64,000 bases of DNA from Sediminibacillus albus (GCF_900101125.1 NZ_FNFL01000001.1:1-64000), one strand, 5' to 3'. Shown: positions 18,475-27,935, numbered from the stretch's first letter. The notes: generated by a model from the sequence alone, not told the origin. Translations and numbers: made by a program.

Positions 18475-18699
18475 ATGGCTGTGGGACGGATTTTATACAT
18501 TTTGGGAATGGTTTTTGCTGTTTACAGCAGCGCTGTTTTTATATTTTCTTTCTTTTCAGGCGGCGGTAATATCATCATGGTTTTTGGTATTTTAAATGGA
18601 GTTATGGCAATGGGAGTTGGCGATTTGGTCATCGATTCACACCACCGGAAAAGGCAAATGAACCAGGCTGATACAGATGAAAAAGAAGCAGCTGTATAA
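18475..18699 (+). CDS. Small two-helix membrane protein, unknown
   Basis: The 74-residue protein has two predicted membrane helices (about 5-27 and 31-52) linked by a glycine-rich turn (FSGGGN). A charged C-terminal tail ends in a run of Asp, Lys and Glu. I do not recognise a family. The ATG at 18475 follows cggaaggagcgaagttt, a good ribosome site; a longer upstream ORF start is not supported. It stands alone between the bkd terminator and bacilliredoxin. Confidence 0.6.
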   Translation: MAVGRILYILGMVFAVYSSAVFIFSFFSGGGNIIMVFGILNGVMAMGVGDLVIDSHHRKRQMNQADTDEKEAAV

Positions 18700-19013
18700 A
18701 AGAAATTATAAAAAACAGATGGAATAATGGGGGAGCTCGAGAGTTACCAAGGACTGCTTGATCAATTCATGAGGACTTTCGCGTGTTAAATGGAATGTTA
18801 TTAAACTATTATAACCTGGGTCCTGACTTAATAGAGCACTATAAGCGATCGTCATAATGAACGGCACATTATTAGATCATGAACTAAACGGCTTTAATAA
18901 AAATAGGAATAAGACTAAAGGGTTCTACATAGAGGTTCCTAATTGAAACATACAACTAAACTTGATAGTATGAAGTTAGTATTTTGAAATATTATGAAGG
19001 AGATGGATATATA
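18700..19013. other. Intergenic stretch without supported gene
   Basis: About 310 AT-rich bases. A 20-residue ORF (MGELESYQGLLDQFMRTFAC, about 18728-18790) can be read but has no ribosome site or relatives I recognise. The region presumably contains the promoter of the bacilliredoxin gene; I could not assign one reliably. Confidence 0.4.
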
Positions 19014-19445
19014 GTGGATTTTAATCTATTTATGGAGGATGTTGTAAACTCAGCTCGTAAGGACATTACGGATGCCGGATATGAGGAATTACAGACGCCT
19101 GAGGATGTAGATCAAGCATTAAACCGTAAAGGCACTACATTAGTGATGGTTAATTCTACATGCGGCTGTGCTGGCGGAGTGGCTCGCCCGGCGGCTTCCA
19201 ACGCCGTCCATTATGATAAACGCCCTGATCATTTGGTAACCGTTTTTGCAGGTCAGGACAAAGAAGCGACAGAGAAAGCAAGAAGCTACTTTAAAGGATT
19301 CCCGCCATCTTCTCCTTCTTTCGCATTTTTAAAAGACGGTGAAATTGTAACTATGGTTGAACGCCATGATATTGAAGGTTTTGGTCCTGTCGATGTCGTA
19401 GAGAAATTACAACGTATTTTTGATGAACATTGTGAAGAAATATAA
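19014..19445 (+). CDS. brxB: Bacilliredoxin BrxB/YqiW
   Basis: The 143-residue DUF1094/bacilliredoxin removes bacillithiol from S-bacillithiolated proteins during thiol stress. The active-site CGC motif is in [14 protein letters not shown]. The downstream [21 protein letters not shown] and [15 protein letters not shown] segments match YqiW throughout. The GTG at 19014 was chosen because gaaggagatggatata lies before it and the N-terminus [11 protein letters not shown] matches the family; an upstream in-frame ATG at 18984 adds unrelated residues. Synteny with the bkd cluster is as in B. subtilis. Confidence 0.93.
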   Translation: MDFNLFMEDVVNSARKDITDAGYEELQTPEDVDQALNRKGTTLVMVNSTCGCAGGVARPAASNAVHYDKRPDHLVTVFAGQDKEATEKARSYFKGFPPSSPSFAFLKDGEIVTMVERHDIEGFGPVDVVEKLQRIFDEHCEEI

Positions 19446-19463
19446 ATCGATGTAATGGAAAAG

Positions 19464-19502
19464 AATAACCTTGCCACGTTTAATGTGACAAGGTTATTTT
19501 AC
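19464..19502 (+). terminator. Terminator after brxB
   Basis: The arms aataaccttgccac and gtgacaaggttatt (one wobble) surround a 7-base loop, followed by T-rich sequence. Confidence 0.9.
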
Positions 19503-19538
19503 TTTTAAAATCAATTAAGCTGTTAAGGAGCAAACAAC

Positions 19539-20489
19539 GTGAAAATAGGCTATCGTACATTAAAAACAGCGATTGGAACACCAATAGCAATTTGGTTAGC
19601 AGAGTTGTTGCAGCTGCAAAACTTTGTTTCAGCCGGAATCATTGCCCTCCTATGCATTCAGCCGACGAGAAAACGGTCAATGCTTAGTTCGTGGCACCGT
19701 TTTGGCGCCTGTTTATTGGCTATGGTATTTTCCTACGGCATTTTTGAATTCATCGGGTTTACGCCATTATCGATCGGTCTTCTGCTGATCCTGTTTATAC
19801 CGGCAACTGTATGGTTGAAGTTAACACCGGGAATAGTGACTAGTTCCGTGATTATCTTGCATTTATATAGTTCTCATCATATAACTTTTTCTTTGATCAT
19901 TAATGAGTTTATCTTAATCATTATCGGAATCGGCACAGCTTTAGTATTAAATATTTACATGCCGAGTTTGGAAAGCAACCTTGTTGAACTGCAGGATAAA
20001 GTGGAAGAAAACTTCCGGACTATTTTAAAGGAAATAGCTATTTACCTGCGGGAAGGCAGAGAAACGTGGACAGGCAAAGAACTGACAGAAACGGAAGCAT
20101 ACTTAAAAGAAGCGGAACGTCTTGTTTCCAGAGATATTGAAAACCATATCTTAAGAGATAAGCATACTTTTTTCGATTATTTTGTAATGAGGAAGAAGCA
20201 GTTCGAATTATTGCGAAGGATGCTCCCGCTTGTCAGTCAAATGGATCGGTTGTATGAACAAAATTATCGGATGGCTGACTTTTTCGATGAGTTAGCCGAC
20301 GCAGTGAACCCCGGCAATACAGCGAAATTGCACTTAGAAACCTTGCGGGATCTGCGCAAAACATACGACAGGGATGACTTGCCGAAAACACGGCAGGAAT
20401 TTGAAACAAGAGCAAACTTGTTTCGGTTATTGCATGAAATTGAGCAGTACTTAGTCCTAAAGAAGACATTTAAGCCTAGTGATGTTTAG
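19539..20489 (+). CDS. YqjA-like aromatic acid exporter-family membrane protein
   Basis: The 316-residue protein has an N-terminal membrane half (about 6-145, several helices including the motif FVSAGIIALLCIQPTRKRS). A long cytoplasmic helical half (about 150-316) follows. This is the DUF939/aromatic acid exporter architecture of B. subtilis YqjA. The transported substrate is not known for this member. The GTG start follows taaggagcaaacaac. Its 3' end overlaps a very short hydrophobic ORF; the next gene is an L,D-transpeptidase. Confidence 0.83.
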   Translation: MKIGYRTLKTAIGTPIAIWLAELLQLQNFVSAGIIALLCIQPTRKRSMLSSWHRFGACLLAMVFSYGIFEFIGFTPLSIGLLLILFIPATVWLKLTPGIVTSSVIILHLYSSHHITFSLIINEFILIIIGIGTALVLNIYMPSLESNLVELQDKVEENFRTILKEIAIYLREGRETWTGKELTETEAYLKEAERLVSRDIENHILRDKHTFFDYFVMRKKQFELLRRMLPLVSQMDRLYEQNYRMADFFDELADAVNPGNTAKLHLETLRDLRKTYDRDDLPKTRQEFETRANLFRLLHEIEQYLVLKKTFKPSDV

Positions 20490-20558
20490 AAAGGGCATGC
20501 TCTTTATCTTTGCGGGAATGCTAAGCTTGATTAACGTATAGAGGAGATGATTCCTTAT

Positions 20559-21071
20559 ATGAAAAGCTTGGCTATTGCCGTAATTTTGTTTTTATCGCCA
20601 TTGTGGCCGTTTGGAGAAAACCCTGTCCCGAATGCCCCTTTTTTGATCGTCAACAAGCATACGCATCAGCTGGCTTATGTCGATCGTGGAACAGTCAAAG
20701 TAATTTATCCGGTTGCCACAGGTGCTACGAATCAACTTACACCAAATGGATTGCATACAGTTATCGTCAAAGCAAAAGACCCATATTACCGCAAAAAAAA
20801 TATACCTGGCGGATCTCCCGATAATCCTTTGGGTTCCAGATGGATTGGATTTGACGCAAAGGACACCGATGGGCGCATTTACGGTGTCCATGGCACGAAC
20901 CAGCCTGAATCAATCGGTGCCAGTGTTTCCGCAGGGTGTATCCGGATGGAAAATAAACATGTGGAGGCATTGTTTGATAAAATTCCAATTGGCACAAAAC
21001 TGTTAATTACAGAAACGACTAAGAGTTTTCAGGAAATTGCTGCCGAACATAATGCTTTCAACTTAGAGTAG
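20559..21071 (+). CDS. L,D-transpeptidase (YkuD domain)
   Basis: The 170-residue exported enzyme is predicted to make or exchange L,D cross-links in peptidoglycan. A short N-terminal hydrophobic segment (1-18) acts as signal or anchor. The YkuD domain (about 28-160) contains the catalytic signature HGTNQPESIG followed by SAGCIRM with the nucleophile Cys. There is no LysM or extra wall-binding module. An ATG at 20547 is too close to the gaggag ribosome site, so the ATG at 20559 was chosen (N-terminus MKSLAIAVILFL). It is probably co-transcribed with the yqjA-like gene. Confidence 0.88.
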   Translation: MKSLAIAVILFLSPLWPFGENPVPNAPFLIVNKHTHQLAYVDRGTVKVIYPVATGATNQLTPNGLHTVIVKAKDPYYRKKNIPGGSPDNPLGSRWIGFDAKDTDGRIYGVHGTNQPESIGASVSAGCIRMENKHVEALFDKIPIGTKLLITETTKSFQEIAAEHNAFNLE

Positions 21072-21107
21072 CCTCTAGTAAGTGAGTTTTTTCCTCGAAC
21101 GCAAAAA

Positions 21108-21160
21108 AGCTGCCCTTTTATCCCTGCCATAAAAGGAAGGATAGAGGGGCAGCTATTTTC
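21108..21160 (+). terminator. Terminator after L,D-transpeptidase gene
   Basis: The arms agctgcccttttatcc and ggatagaggggcagct are complementary with one wobble/mismatch. They are preceded by A6 and followed by a T-rich stretch, so the hairpin could serve both strands, including prli42. Confidence 0.88.
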
Positions 21161-21192
21161 ATACAACCAGTGTGGGGTATGTTCTGGGTAAA

Positions 21193-21333
21193 TTATATAA
21201 ACATTGCCAAGCCAGCAGTCATTGTAGACAATATCATGGCGGCAATCATAATATAAATAATTAGTTTAAGTCGCTTCTCGCGTTTGGATGGCTTTCTAGT
21301 CACCGCTTCATTAGAATTCTTGTTTTTTGCCAT
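21193..21333 (-). CDS. prli42: Prli42-type stressosome-associated miniprotein
   Basis: The 46-residue protein has a positively charged N-terminal half (KPSKREKRLK) followed by one membrane helix (LIIYIMIAAMILSTMTAGLAMFI). This is the layout and helix pattern of Prli42, the Listeria miniprotein that anchors the stressosome to the membrane and is conserved across Firmicutes. The ATG follows aggaggagaaata on the minus strand. It lies alone between the L,D-transpeptidase gene and the mutase operon, a location I associate with this family. The stressosome link is from established work in Listeria; a role here is inferred. Confidence 0.8.
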   Translation of the reverse strand: MAKNKNSNEAVTRKPSKREKRLKLIIYIMIAAMILSTMTAGLAMFI

Positions 21334-21412
21334 TATTTCTCCTCCTTCGTCCCTGTGTAACTACTTGTATTTTACAACGGTTTCAATAAATGAACAAGCC
21401 CCCGCTGTGAAT

Positions 21413-21441
21413 TACAAAATCTAAAAATTTGGTATATAATG
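21413..21441 (+). promoter_or_regulatory. Sigma-A promoter of the mutase operon
   Basis: TTACAA (21413-21418) and TATAAT (21436-21441) are separated by 17 bases, about 70 bases upstream of the mutase start. Confidence 0.65.
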
Positions 21442-21514
21442 AAAATAGGCAAAAAGGATTCAATGATTTTATCTAGAAATTGGAATGGCAGTAGAGAAAA
21501 AGGAGGTTTGGCGA

Positions 21515-23173
21515 ATGGGAAAAGCAACAGACTATTCATCCAAAAAGCAGGAATGGGAACAAGAGGCCGAGACAACAGCAAAACGGTTCCCAGAAAGAAA
21601 AGAACATTTCCAAACAAGCTCTGATATCCCTATAGAACGGCTTCATCTTCCTGAACATGCGACAGATGACTATCTCACTAAGCTAGGGTTTCCCGGTCAA
21701 TATCCATACACAAGAGGAATCCAGCCGACCATGTATCGGAGCAGGTATTGGACGATGCGGCAATATGCTGGGTTTGGTTCAGCGAAAGAAACAAATCAGC
21801 GGTTTCGTTACCTGCTTGAACAAGGCCAGACTGGATTATCGGTCGCTTTTGACTTACCTACCCAAATCGGCTATGATTCTGATGATTTGATGGCCGAGGG
21901 CGAGGTCGGAAAAGTTGGCGTAGCGATTGATTCATTGAAAGATATGGAATTATTGTTTGATAATATACCGTTAGACAAAGTAAGTACTTCTATGACTATT
22001 AATGCGCCTGCATCTGTTTTGCTTTGCATGTATATTGCCGTCGGAGAGAAACAGGGGATATCCGCAGATAAATTAACGGGAACCATCCAAAACGATATTT
22101 TAAAAGAATATATTGCTAGAGGGACATACATTTATCCGCCAAAGCCATCCATGCGCTTAATTACCAATATTTTTGAATACTGTCAGCGACAGCTGCCCAG
22201 GTTCAATACGATTAGTATCTCAGGTTACCACATTCGTGAAGCAGGTTCGACTGCTGTTCAAGAGATTGCCTTCACCTTAGCTAATGGGATAGCCTATGTG
22301 GAAGCTGCTTTAGCATCCGGTTTAGACATCGATACATTTGCACCAAGGCTGGCATTTTTCTTTAACGCACATAATCAATTTTTTGAAGAAGTTGCCAAAT
22401 TCCGCGCCGCTCGCCGTATTTGGGCGAGAACGATGAAAGAACGTTACAAGGCTAAAAATCCGAAAAGCTGGAAGCTGCGATTCCATACGCAAACAGGAGG
22501 ATCTACTCTGACAGCGCAGCAAGCAGATAACAATATTGTACGGGTAACTTTGCAAGCGCTTTCTGCAATCATGGGAGGAACGCAAAGCCTGCACACTAAT
22601 TCAAAAGACGAAGCATTATCTCTTCCGACAGAAGAATCTGCCCGAATAGCGCTCAGAACCCAGCAGATTCTGGCAAACGAAAGTGGCGCAGCAGATACAG
22701 TCGATCCTCTTGGCGGCTCTTATTATGTGGAATATTTAACGGATGAAATCGAAACAAGAGCGATGGAGTACATTGAAAAAATCGATCAACTTGGAGGGGC
22801 TGTCCAAGCAGTAGAAGATGGCTATATGCAGCGTGAAATCCATCATGCAGCATATGAAACCCAGAAAAAAATAGAAGCCGATGAGGAAATTATCGTCGGT
22901 CTTAACCAATTTGTACAAGAGGAAGAAGCACAACCAGAGCTTATGAAGGTAGATGAACAATTGGAAGCAGATCAAATACGTTCATTACATGAAGTAAGAA
23001 ACGGCCGTGATCAAGAGCTGGTAAATCAGTGCCTTGCCAACCTGAAAAAAGCTGCTGCAGATGAAAAGGTCAATCTCATGCCGTATATATTGGAGGCTGT
23101 AAGGGCATATACAACCGTCGGAGAAATATGCAATGTGCTGCGTGAGCAATTTGGCGAATATACAGGCATATAA
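21515..23173 (+). CDS. Methylmalonyl-CoA mutase-type large subunit (no B12 domain)
   Basis: The 552-residue catalytic TIM-barrel subunit of an acyl-CoA mutase ends before any cobalamin-binding domain, which is supplied by the next gene. Motifs include [48 protein letters not shown] and [16 protein letters not shown]. The Tyr in RQYAGF and the Arg in ARGTYIYPP correspond to the residues that favour methylmalonyl-CoA over isobutyryl-CoA (where Phe and Gln are expected); this is inference from family knowledge. The ATG at 21515 follows aaaaaggaggtttggcga; the in-frame ATG at 21485 has no such site. With the downstream epimerase it links propionyl-CoA to succinyl-CoA. Confidence 0.88.
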   Translation: MGKATDYSSKKQEWEQEAETTAKRFPERKEHFQTSSDIPIERLHLPEHATDDYLTKLGFPGQYPYTRGIQPTMYRSRYWTMRQYAGFGSAKETNQRFRYLLEQGQTGLSVAFDLPTQIGYDSDDLMAEGEVGKVGVAIDSLKDMELLFDNIPLDKVSTSMTINAPASVLLCMYIAVGEKQGISADKLTGTIQNDILKEYIARGTYIYPPKPSMRLITNIFEYCQRQLPRFNTISISGYHIREAGSTAVQEIAFTLANGIAYVEAALASGLDIDTFAPRLAFFFNAHNQFFEEVAKFRAARRIWARTMKERYKAKNPKSWKLRFHTQTGGSTLTAQQADNNIVRVTLQALSAIMGGTQSLHTNSKDEALSLPTEESARIALRTQQILANESGAADTVDPLGGSYYVEYLTDEIETRAMEYIEKIDQLGGAVQAVEDGYMQREIHHAAYETQKKIEADEEIIVGLNQFVQEEEAQPELMKVDEQLEADQIRSLHEVRNGRDQELVNQCLANLKKAAADEKVNLMPYILEAVRAYTTVGEICNVLREQFGEYTGI

Positions 23174-23185
23174 GGGGGAGTAACG

Positions 23186-24010
23186 ATGAGACAAATTCGC
23201 GTATTGATTGGGAAAGCTGGGTTGGATGGACATGACCGCGGCGCTTTGGTAATTGCCCAAGCACTCAGGGACCATGGCATGGAGGTCATATATACCGGAT
23301 TAAGGCAGTCACCACAGCAAATTGCCCAAGCAGCAATCCAGGAAGATGTTGATGTGGTCGGCCTTTCCTCCTTATCAGGGGCGCACCGGTCTTTGTTCCC
23401 AAAAGTGGTTGAAGCTCTTAAGGAAAGGAAAGCAGATGATATACCTGTCATTGGGGGCGGAGTTATTCCAGCTGATGACATTCCTTTTTTACTGGAAAGA
23501 GGAGTAAAAAAAATATTCACGAGCGGAACGTCGACTGATTCCCTTGCAGAGTATATTAAGCAGCTTGTCGGAAACGGAGAGGCAGTGGCGGAGCCTCCAT
23601 CAAAAATAGCCCACATCGGGATTGCCGTCCATGACATCGAACAAGCAATTCCATTCTACCATGATTTATTAGGTTTACCGTTGGAAAAAGTAGAGGAAGT
23701 CCCTTCTGAACAAGTAAAAGTTGCGTTCTTGAAAATTGGTGAGTCCCGGATCGAGCTATTAGAGCCAATGAATGAACAATCATCTATTCATCGGTTTTTG
23801 GATAAAAAAGGGGAAGGTATTCATCATATTGCGTTCGAAGTGGATAATCTCGAAAAAAGGCTTGCCCACTTGAAAAAGCAGGGAATAGATGTACTAAATG
23901 AAACTCCAGTGGTTGGAGCCGGCGGAAGCCAAATAGCATTTCTTCATCCCAAGGCTGCTAATCGAGTACTTATTGAACTAAGCCAGCACAGTGACAGGAG
24001 GGACGATTAA
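23186..24010 (+). CDS. Fused cobalamin-binding subunit and methylmalonyl-CoA epimerase
   Basis: The 274-residue protein joins two functions normally seen as separate proteins. Residues about 1-132 form a B12-binding domain of the mutase small subunit type, with the lower-ligand motif GLDGHDRGA (DxHxxG), VVGLSSLSG and VIGGGVIP. Residues about 139-270 form a VOC-fold methylmalonyl-CoA epimerase. The likely metal ligands are His in KIAHIGIAV, His in GIHHIAFEV and Glu in VLIELSQ. A short linker ([11 protein letters not shown]) connects them. It starts 12 bases after the mutase gene with gggggagtaacg before the ATG, and overlaps the next start by one base (TAATG). Both halves look intact. Confidence 0.9.
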   Translation: MRQIRVLIGKAGLDGHDRGALVIAQALRDHGMEVIYTGLRQSPQQIAQAAIQEDVDVVGLSSLSGAHRSLFPKVVEALKERKADDIPVIGGGVIPADDIPFLLERGVKKIFTSGTSTDSLAEYIKQLVGNGEAVAEPPSKIAHIGIAVHDIEQAIPFYHDLLGLPLEKVEEVPSEQVKVAFLKIGESRIELLEPMNEQSSIHRFLDKKGEGIHHIAFEVDNLEKRLAHLKKQGIDVLNETPVVGAGGSQIAFLHPKAANRVLIELSQHSDRRDD

Positions 24011-25557
24011 TGGATATATTTGATAAGATAAGTGAGCTGTATGATAAAAGAAGACAAGTAGAACTGGGAGGCGGGGACGAACGGATTGACAAGCAGCATG
24101 AAAAAGGAAAGATGACAGCACGGGAACGAATTAAATGCCTGCTTGATGAAGACTCCTTTGTAGAACTGAATCCATTCATGGAACACAGATCCACAGACTT
24201 CGGCATGGATGAGAAAGGGGCTCCGGGCGAGGGTGTAGTTACTGGGTTTGGGGAGATAAGTGGCAGGCCAGTGTATTTATTTGCCCAGGATTTCACTGTT
24301 TTTGGAGGAGCCCTTGGTGAAATGCATGCTAAGAAAATAGCAGCTGTCATGGACTTGGCTAATAAAAACGGTACCCCGTTTATAGGCTTAAATGATTCTG
24401 GGGGAGCTCGTATCCAGGAAGGTGTCTCTTCGTTGGACGGCTATGGACAAATCTTTTACCGCAATGCTATTTACTCAGGAGTAATACCGCAAATTTCAGT
24501 GATTATGGGGCCTTGTGCAGGTGGTGCAGTCTATTCGCCGGCGATTACCGATTTTGTGATTATGGTGGAAAAAACATCCCAAATGTTTATAACTGGGCCG
24601 AAAGTTATCGAAACGGTTACTAGCGAGAAAATTACTCCTGAGAATTTGGGTGGGGCGGAAATACATAATAAAGTCAGCGGCAATGCTCATTTAAAAGCCG
24701 CGACAGAAGAAGAAGCTTTGCTGCAAGTACGCCAGCTGATCAGCTATTTACCAGCAAACAATCAAGAGAAACCACCAAAACAGCCGTATACAGGGGAAGA
24801 TGATTACCGTCCGGAATTAACAGATGTCGTTCCTTTTGATACGATTCGTCCTTACGATGTAAGAACCATTATCGAACAAGTAGTCGATAACCAATCCTTT
24901 TTTGAAATCCAGCCTGACTTCGCCAAAAACATGGTGATTGGCTTTGCCAGAATAAAAGGGGAAACAGTCGGTCTTGTTTGCAATCAGCCGAAACAGTTGG
25001 CCGGAAGCCTGGATATCGATGGAAGTGATAAAACGGCCCGTTTCATTCGCCTTTGCGATTCATTCAATATCCCGTTAATTACCTTTGAAGATGTAACAGG
25101 GTTTTTTCCAGGGATCAAACAAGAGCACGGCGGTATAATCCGGCATGGCGCCAAAATACTCTTTGCTTATTCAGAAGCAACAGTCCCCAAAATCACCGTC
25201 ATTACTAGAAAGGCATATGGCGGTGCGTATGTCGCATTAAACAGCAAATCCATCGGCGCTGATCTGGTCTTTGCATGGCCCAATGCCGAGATTGCCGTCA
25301 TGGGACCAGAAGGAGCAGCCAATGTAATATTTGCAAAAGAGATAGCCAGGAGTTCTGATCCTGAAGAAACGAGAAGGGAAAAAATCCAGACTTACAGGGA
25401 AAAATTCGCCAATCCTTATGTAGCCGCCGGCCTTGGAATGATTGATGATATTATTGATCCAAGAGAGACAAGATCTTCCCTTGTCAAGGCATTAAAGATG
25501 CTGCGGAATAAGCAGGAAGACAGACCTAAAAAGAAACATGGAAACATTCCGCTTTAA
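24010..25557 (+). CDS. Acyl-CoA carboxylase/decarboxylase beta (carboxyltransferase) subunit
   Basis: The 515-residue carboxyltransferase is of the propionyl-CoA carboxylase beta or methylmalonyl-CoA decarboxylase alpha type (B. subtilis YqjD). N- and C-terminal crotonase-like halves are visible. FGGALGEMHAKKI and the oxyanion glycines GARIQEG and GPCAGGAVYSPA lie in the first half; GFFPGIKQEHGG, RKAYGGAYVAL and MGPEGAANVIF lie in the second. No biotin carboxylase or biotin carrier gene is in this window, so it must pair with a partner encoded elsewhere. Its start codon overlaps the stop of the fusion gene, so coupling is near certain. The ribosome site is gacaggagggacgatta. Confidence 0.88.
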   Translation: MDIFDKISELYDKRRQVELGGGDERIDKQHEKGKMTARERIKCLLDEDSFVELNPFMEHRSTDFGMDEKGAPGEGVVTGFGEISGRPVYLFAQDFTVFGGALGEMHAKKIAAVMDLANKNGTPFIGLNDSGGARIQEGVSSLDGYGQIFYRNAIYSGVIPQISVIMGPCAGGAVYSPAITDFVIMVEKTSQMFITGPKVIETVTSEKITPENLGGAEIHNKVSGNAHLKAATEEEALLQVRQLISYLPANNQEKPPKQPYTGEDDYRPELTDVVPFDTIRPYDVRTIIEQVVDNQSFFEIQPDFAKNMVIGFARIKGETVGLVCNQPKQLAGSLDIDGSDKTARFIRLCDSFNIPLITFEDVTGFFPGIKQEHGGIIRHGAKILFAYSEATVPKITVITRKAYGGAYVALNSKSIGADLVFAWPNAEIAVMGPEGAANVIFAKEIARSSDPEETRREKIQTYREKFANPYVAAGLGMIDDIIDPRETRSSLVKALKMLRNKQEDRPKKKHGNIPL

Positions 25558-25657
25558 CGGCCAATAGAGAATGAAAGAATTGACATAACCGGCGTCTTTT
25601 CGCTAACGTATTAAACAGACCACAAGCGTCGCTTAACCAACAAGGAGGTAGCAAGCA

Positions 25658-26782
25658 ATGCCAAAAGTGAATCAGGAAAGATTAGTAGATGAGTTTTTAG
25701 AACTTGTCCAGATTAATTCTGAAACAGAACATGAAGAGCAAATAGCTGAAGCACTAAAGAAAAAATTTGCCGGATTAGGTCTGGAAGTCATTGAGGATGA
25801 CAGCAAAACCAAGACTGGCCATGGGGCCAATAATTTAGTCTGTACCTTAAAAGGGAATATACCAGAGGCTGACACCATCTATTTTACTTCCCATATGGAC
25901 ACAGTCGTACCGGGAAATAATATCAAACCATCAATCAAAGATGGATATATTATTACGGACGGAACTACGATACTGGGTGCCGATGATAAGGCTGGACTTG
26001 CTGCAATGCTGGAGGCTATCAGAGTCCTGCAGGAGAATAAGACCAAACATGGGGATATTCAGTTTGTAATAACAGCGGGAGAGGAATCAGGGCTTGTCGG
26101 TGCGAAAGAACTGGATACCTCTTTATTGAAGGCTACATATGGGTATGCGATAGATAGTGACGGTGATGTAGGGAACATCATTATTGCAGCCCCAACGCAA
26201 GCAAAAATTAATGCCGTCGTTAAAGGAAAAACTGCCCATGCGGGTGTTGCCCCTGAAAAAGGCATTTCGGCTATCACATTGGCTGCCAAAGCGATATCGA
26301 AAATGCCGCTGGGCCGCATCGATGAGGAAACAACCGCCAATATCGGCAGGTTTGAAGGTGGCTCGAAAACAAACATCGTCTGCGACCATGTAGAAATCCT
26401 GGCAGAAGCCCGATCACTCGTTCCGGAAAAAATGGAGGAACAAGTAAATAAAATGAAGAAGGCTTTTGAAGACGCAGCAGCAGACTTTGGCGGAAGTGTA
26501 GAAGTGGATATAAAGATTATGTATCCAGGTTACAAGCAGAAGACGGGAGATCATGTCGTAGAAGTTGCCCGTAAGGCAGCAAAAGCCATCGGACGCAATA
26601 GTAAACTGCTGCAGAGTGGCGGAGGCAGTGACGCTAATGTTATTTCCGGCCATGGCATCCCGACTGTAAATTTGGCAGTTGGATATGAAGAAATTCATAC
26701 GACAAACGAACGGATGCCGATAAATGAACTTGTAAAAGCGGCGGAATTAATCTCTGCCATCGCGGAAGAAGCAGCAAAATAA
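25658..26782 (+). CDS. M20 family metallopeptidase (YqjE/PepT-like)
   Basis: The 374-residue zinc peptidase of the M20/PepT2 type has metal-site motifs FTSHMDTVVPG and the catalytic GADDKAGLAA, EESGLVG with the catalytic Glu, and SGGGSDANV plus NERM near the C-terminus. A lid/dimerisation domain lies at about 185-290. It resembles YqjE of B. subtilis, which also follows the yqjC/yqjD pair. The natural substrate is unknown; di- or tripeptides are likely. ATG after aaggaggtagcaagca. A 100-base gap separates it from the carboxylase gene, but no terminator is visible there, so it may share the operon. Confidence 0.87.
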   Translation: MPKVNQERLVDEFLELVQINSETEHEEQIAEALKKKFAGLGLEVIEDDSKTKTGHGANNLVCTLKGNIPEADTIYFTSHMDTVVPGNNIKPSIKDGYIITDGTTILGADDKAGLAAMLEAIRVLQENKTKHGDIQFVITAGEESGLVGAKELDTSLLKATYGYAIDSDGDVGNIIIAAPTQAKINAVVKGKTAHAGVAPEKGISAITLAAKAISKMPLGRIDEETTANIGRFEGGSKTNIVCDHVEILAEARSLVPEKMEEQVNKMKKAFEDAAADFGGSVEVDIKIMYPGYKQKTGDHVVEVARKAAKAIGRNSKLLQSGGGSDANVISGHGIPTVNLAVGYEEIHTTNERMPINELVKAAELISAIAEEAAK

Positions 26783-26788
26783 TAACGG

Positions 26789-26826
26789 AGGATGTCCCAT
26801 TAATCAGGGACATCCTTTTCTTTTAT
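26789..26826 (+). terminator. Terminator after yqjE-like gene
   Basis: The perfect arms aggatgtccc and gggacatcct surround an 8-base loop and are followed by tttctttt. Confidence 0.92.
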
Positions 26827-26898
26827 CCTGCAGGAAATAGTAGTATTTTTAGAGAAACTACGTAAAATAATCAACAATTAGGAAAGGGGTCAATGAGA

Positions 26899-27324
26899 AT
26901 GAGAAATATTGTTAAGTGGAATGATAAAATGGCATTTACCGGGTCTACACCTTCTGGGCATGAAATATACCTTGATGCATCTGAAGAAGTGGGCGGAGAA
27001 AACTCTGGTGCGAGGCCAACAGAATTACTGCTCCAAGCAGTTGCTGGCTGCACCGGTATTGATATCATTTCAATTTTGAAAAAGATGAGATTGAATCCAT
27101 CTTCTTTCCACATAGAAATAGATGGCACCAGGGCCGAGGAGCATCCAAAACGGTTTACCGGAATCGAAATCCATTATGCATTAGAGGGAGACTTGCCGGA
27201 GGACAAAGTGGTCCGGGCAATTCGATTATCGAAAGATACTTACTGCTCCGTCTCCCATTCAGTAAACGCAGAAGTTAGCATCAGTTACTCCCTGAATGGG
27301 AAAACCGGGAAGGAAATCATTTAG
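26899..27324 (+). CDS. OsmC/Ohr family protein (YhfA-like)
   Basis: The 141-residue protein has the OsmC fold. The helix motif LLLQAVAGCTGIDIISILKKMRL carries one of the redox cysteines, and a second Cys lies in DTYCSVSH, in the two-Cys arrangement of the family. The GCTGxD form resembles the YhfA subgroup rather than classical Ohr peroxidases, so peroxide or thiol chemistry is likely but not proven. Two in-frame ATGs exist (26893, 26899); the second has better spacing from ggaaaggggtc. It is a single gene between a terminator and the Rrf2 promoter. Confidence 0.82.
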   Translation: MRNIVKWNDKMAFTGSTPSGHEIYLDASEEVGGENSGARPTELLLQAVAGCTGIDIISILKKMRLNPSSFHIEIDGTRAEEHPKRFTGIEIHYALEGDLPEDKVVRAIRLSKDTYCSVSHSVNAEVSISYSLNGKTGKEII

Positions 27325-27395
27325 GAATAAAAATGAAGCGAGATACAGTCCAAGGCAGTTGCCAGTTCCTTGGGCTGACAATGTTGATATAGAAC

Positions 27396-27424
27396 TTGAC
27401 ATTTTTAACTGTGACAAATAAAAT
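27396..27424 (+). promoter_or_regulatory. Sigma-A promoter of the Rrf2 gene
   Basis: An exact TTGACA (27396-27401) is separated by 17 bases from TAAAAT (27419-27424). A short direct-type repeat of TGACA (27397-27401 and 27412-27416) lies inside the promoter. Confidence 0.75.
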
Positions 27425-27457
27425 TACATTTATATGAATTTCATGGGGGAACAATAG

Positions 27458-27871
27458 GTGAATAGTAATTTTACTCTTGCAGTCCACAGCCTAACTTATC
27501 TCGCCTTGCTTCCCGGGAGGATGTCCACCAGTGAAGCTATTGCGGAAAGCGCTTCTGTCCACCCTGTCCGAATCCGCAGGGTTTTAAGCTTGTTGAAAAA
27601 ACATGGTTTTATCTCTTCCAAGGAAGGGACAGGTGGAGGCTTTATTTTACAAGCCGATCCGAATGATGTTACGCTATGGCAGTTATATAGACTGACTTCA
27701 GCGGGATCATTGAGTCCTAAGTGCCCTGCAGCAAATGAGCAGTGCATTGTCGGAGCAAATATGGAAACTGTATTATCATCAATATTTTCGGATGCCGAAA
27801 GTTATATGGGTCAATATTTAAGTAGTTACAGCATTGAAAGTATGGTAGAAATGGTTAAACAAACAAAATAA
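27458..27871 (+). CDS. Rrf2 family transcriptional regulator
   Basis: The 137-residue regulator has an N-terminal winged helix (about 1-80; ALLPGRMSTSEAIAESASVHPVRIRRVLSLLKK) with the typical Rrf2 wing SSKEGTGGGFIL. Cysteines Cys90 and Cys98 in SPKCPAANEQC could sense redox state or hold a cluster; the classic three-Cys iron-sulfur arrangement of IscR/NsrR is not complete. It is closest in layout to YwnA-type Rrf2 proteins. GTG start after tggggga. It is followed after 64 bases by a cyclic-nucleotide-binding-domain protein, possibly in one unit. Confidence 0.83.
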   Translation: MNSNFTLAVHSLTYLALLPGRMSTSEAIAESASVHPVRIRRVLSLLKKHGFISSKEGTGGGFILQADPNDVTLWQLYRLTSAGSLSPKCPAANEQCIVGANMETVLSSIFSDAESYMGQYLSSYSIESMVEMVKQTK

Positions 27872-27935
27872 AAGCTATAGTTGCTTGAACGCATTAAATG
27901 TAATATTAAAGATTACAGTTTGGAGGTGGGGAAAA

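Noticed and set aside
20482-20541. 19-residue hydrophobic ORF (MFRKGMLFIFAGMLSLINV) overlapping the yqjA-like stop
   Set aside because: Overlap is suggestive, but there is no ribosome site and the length is too short to judge without comparison.
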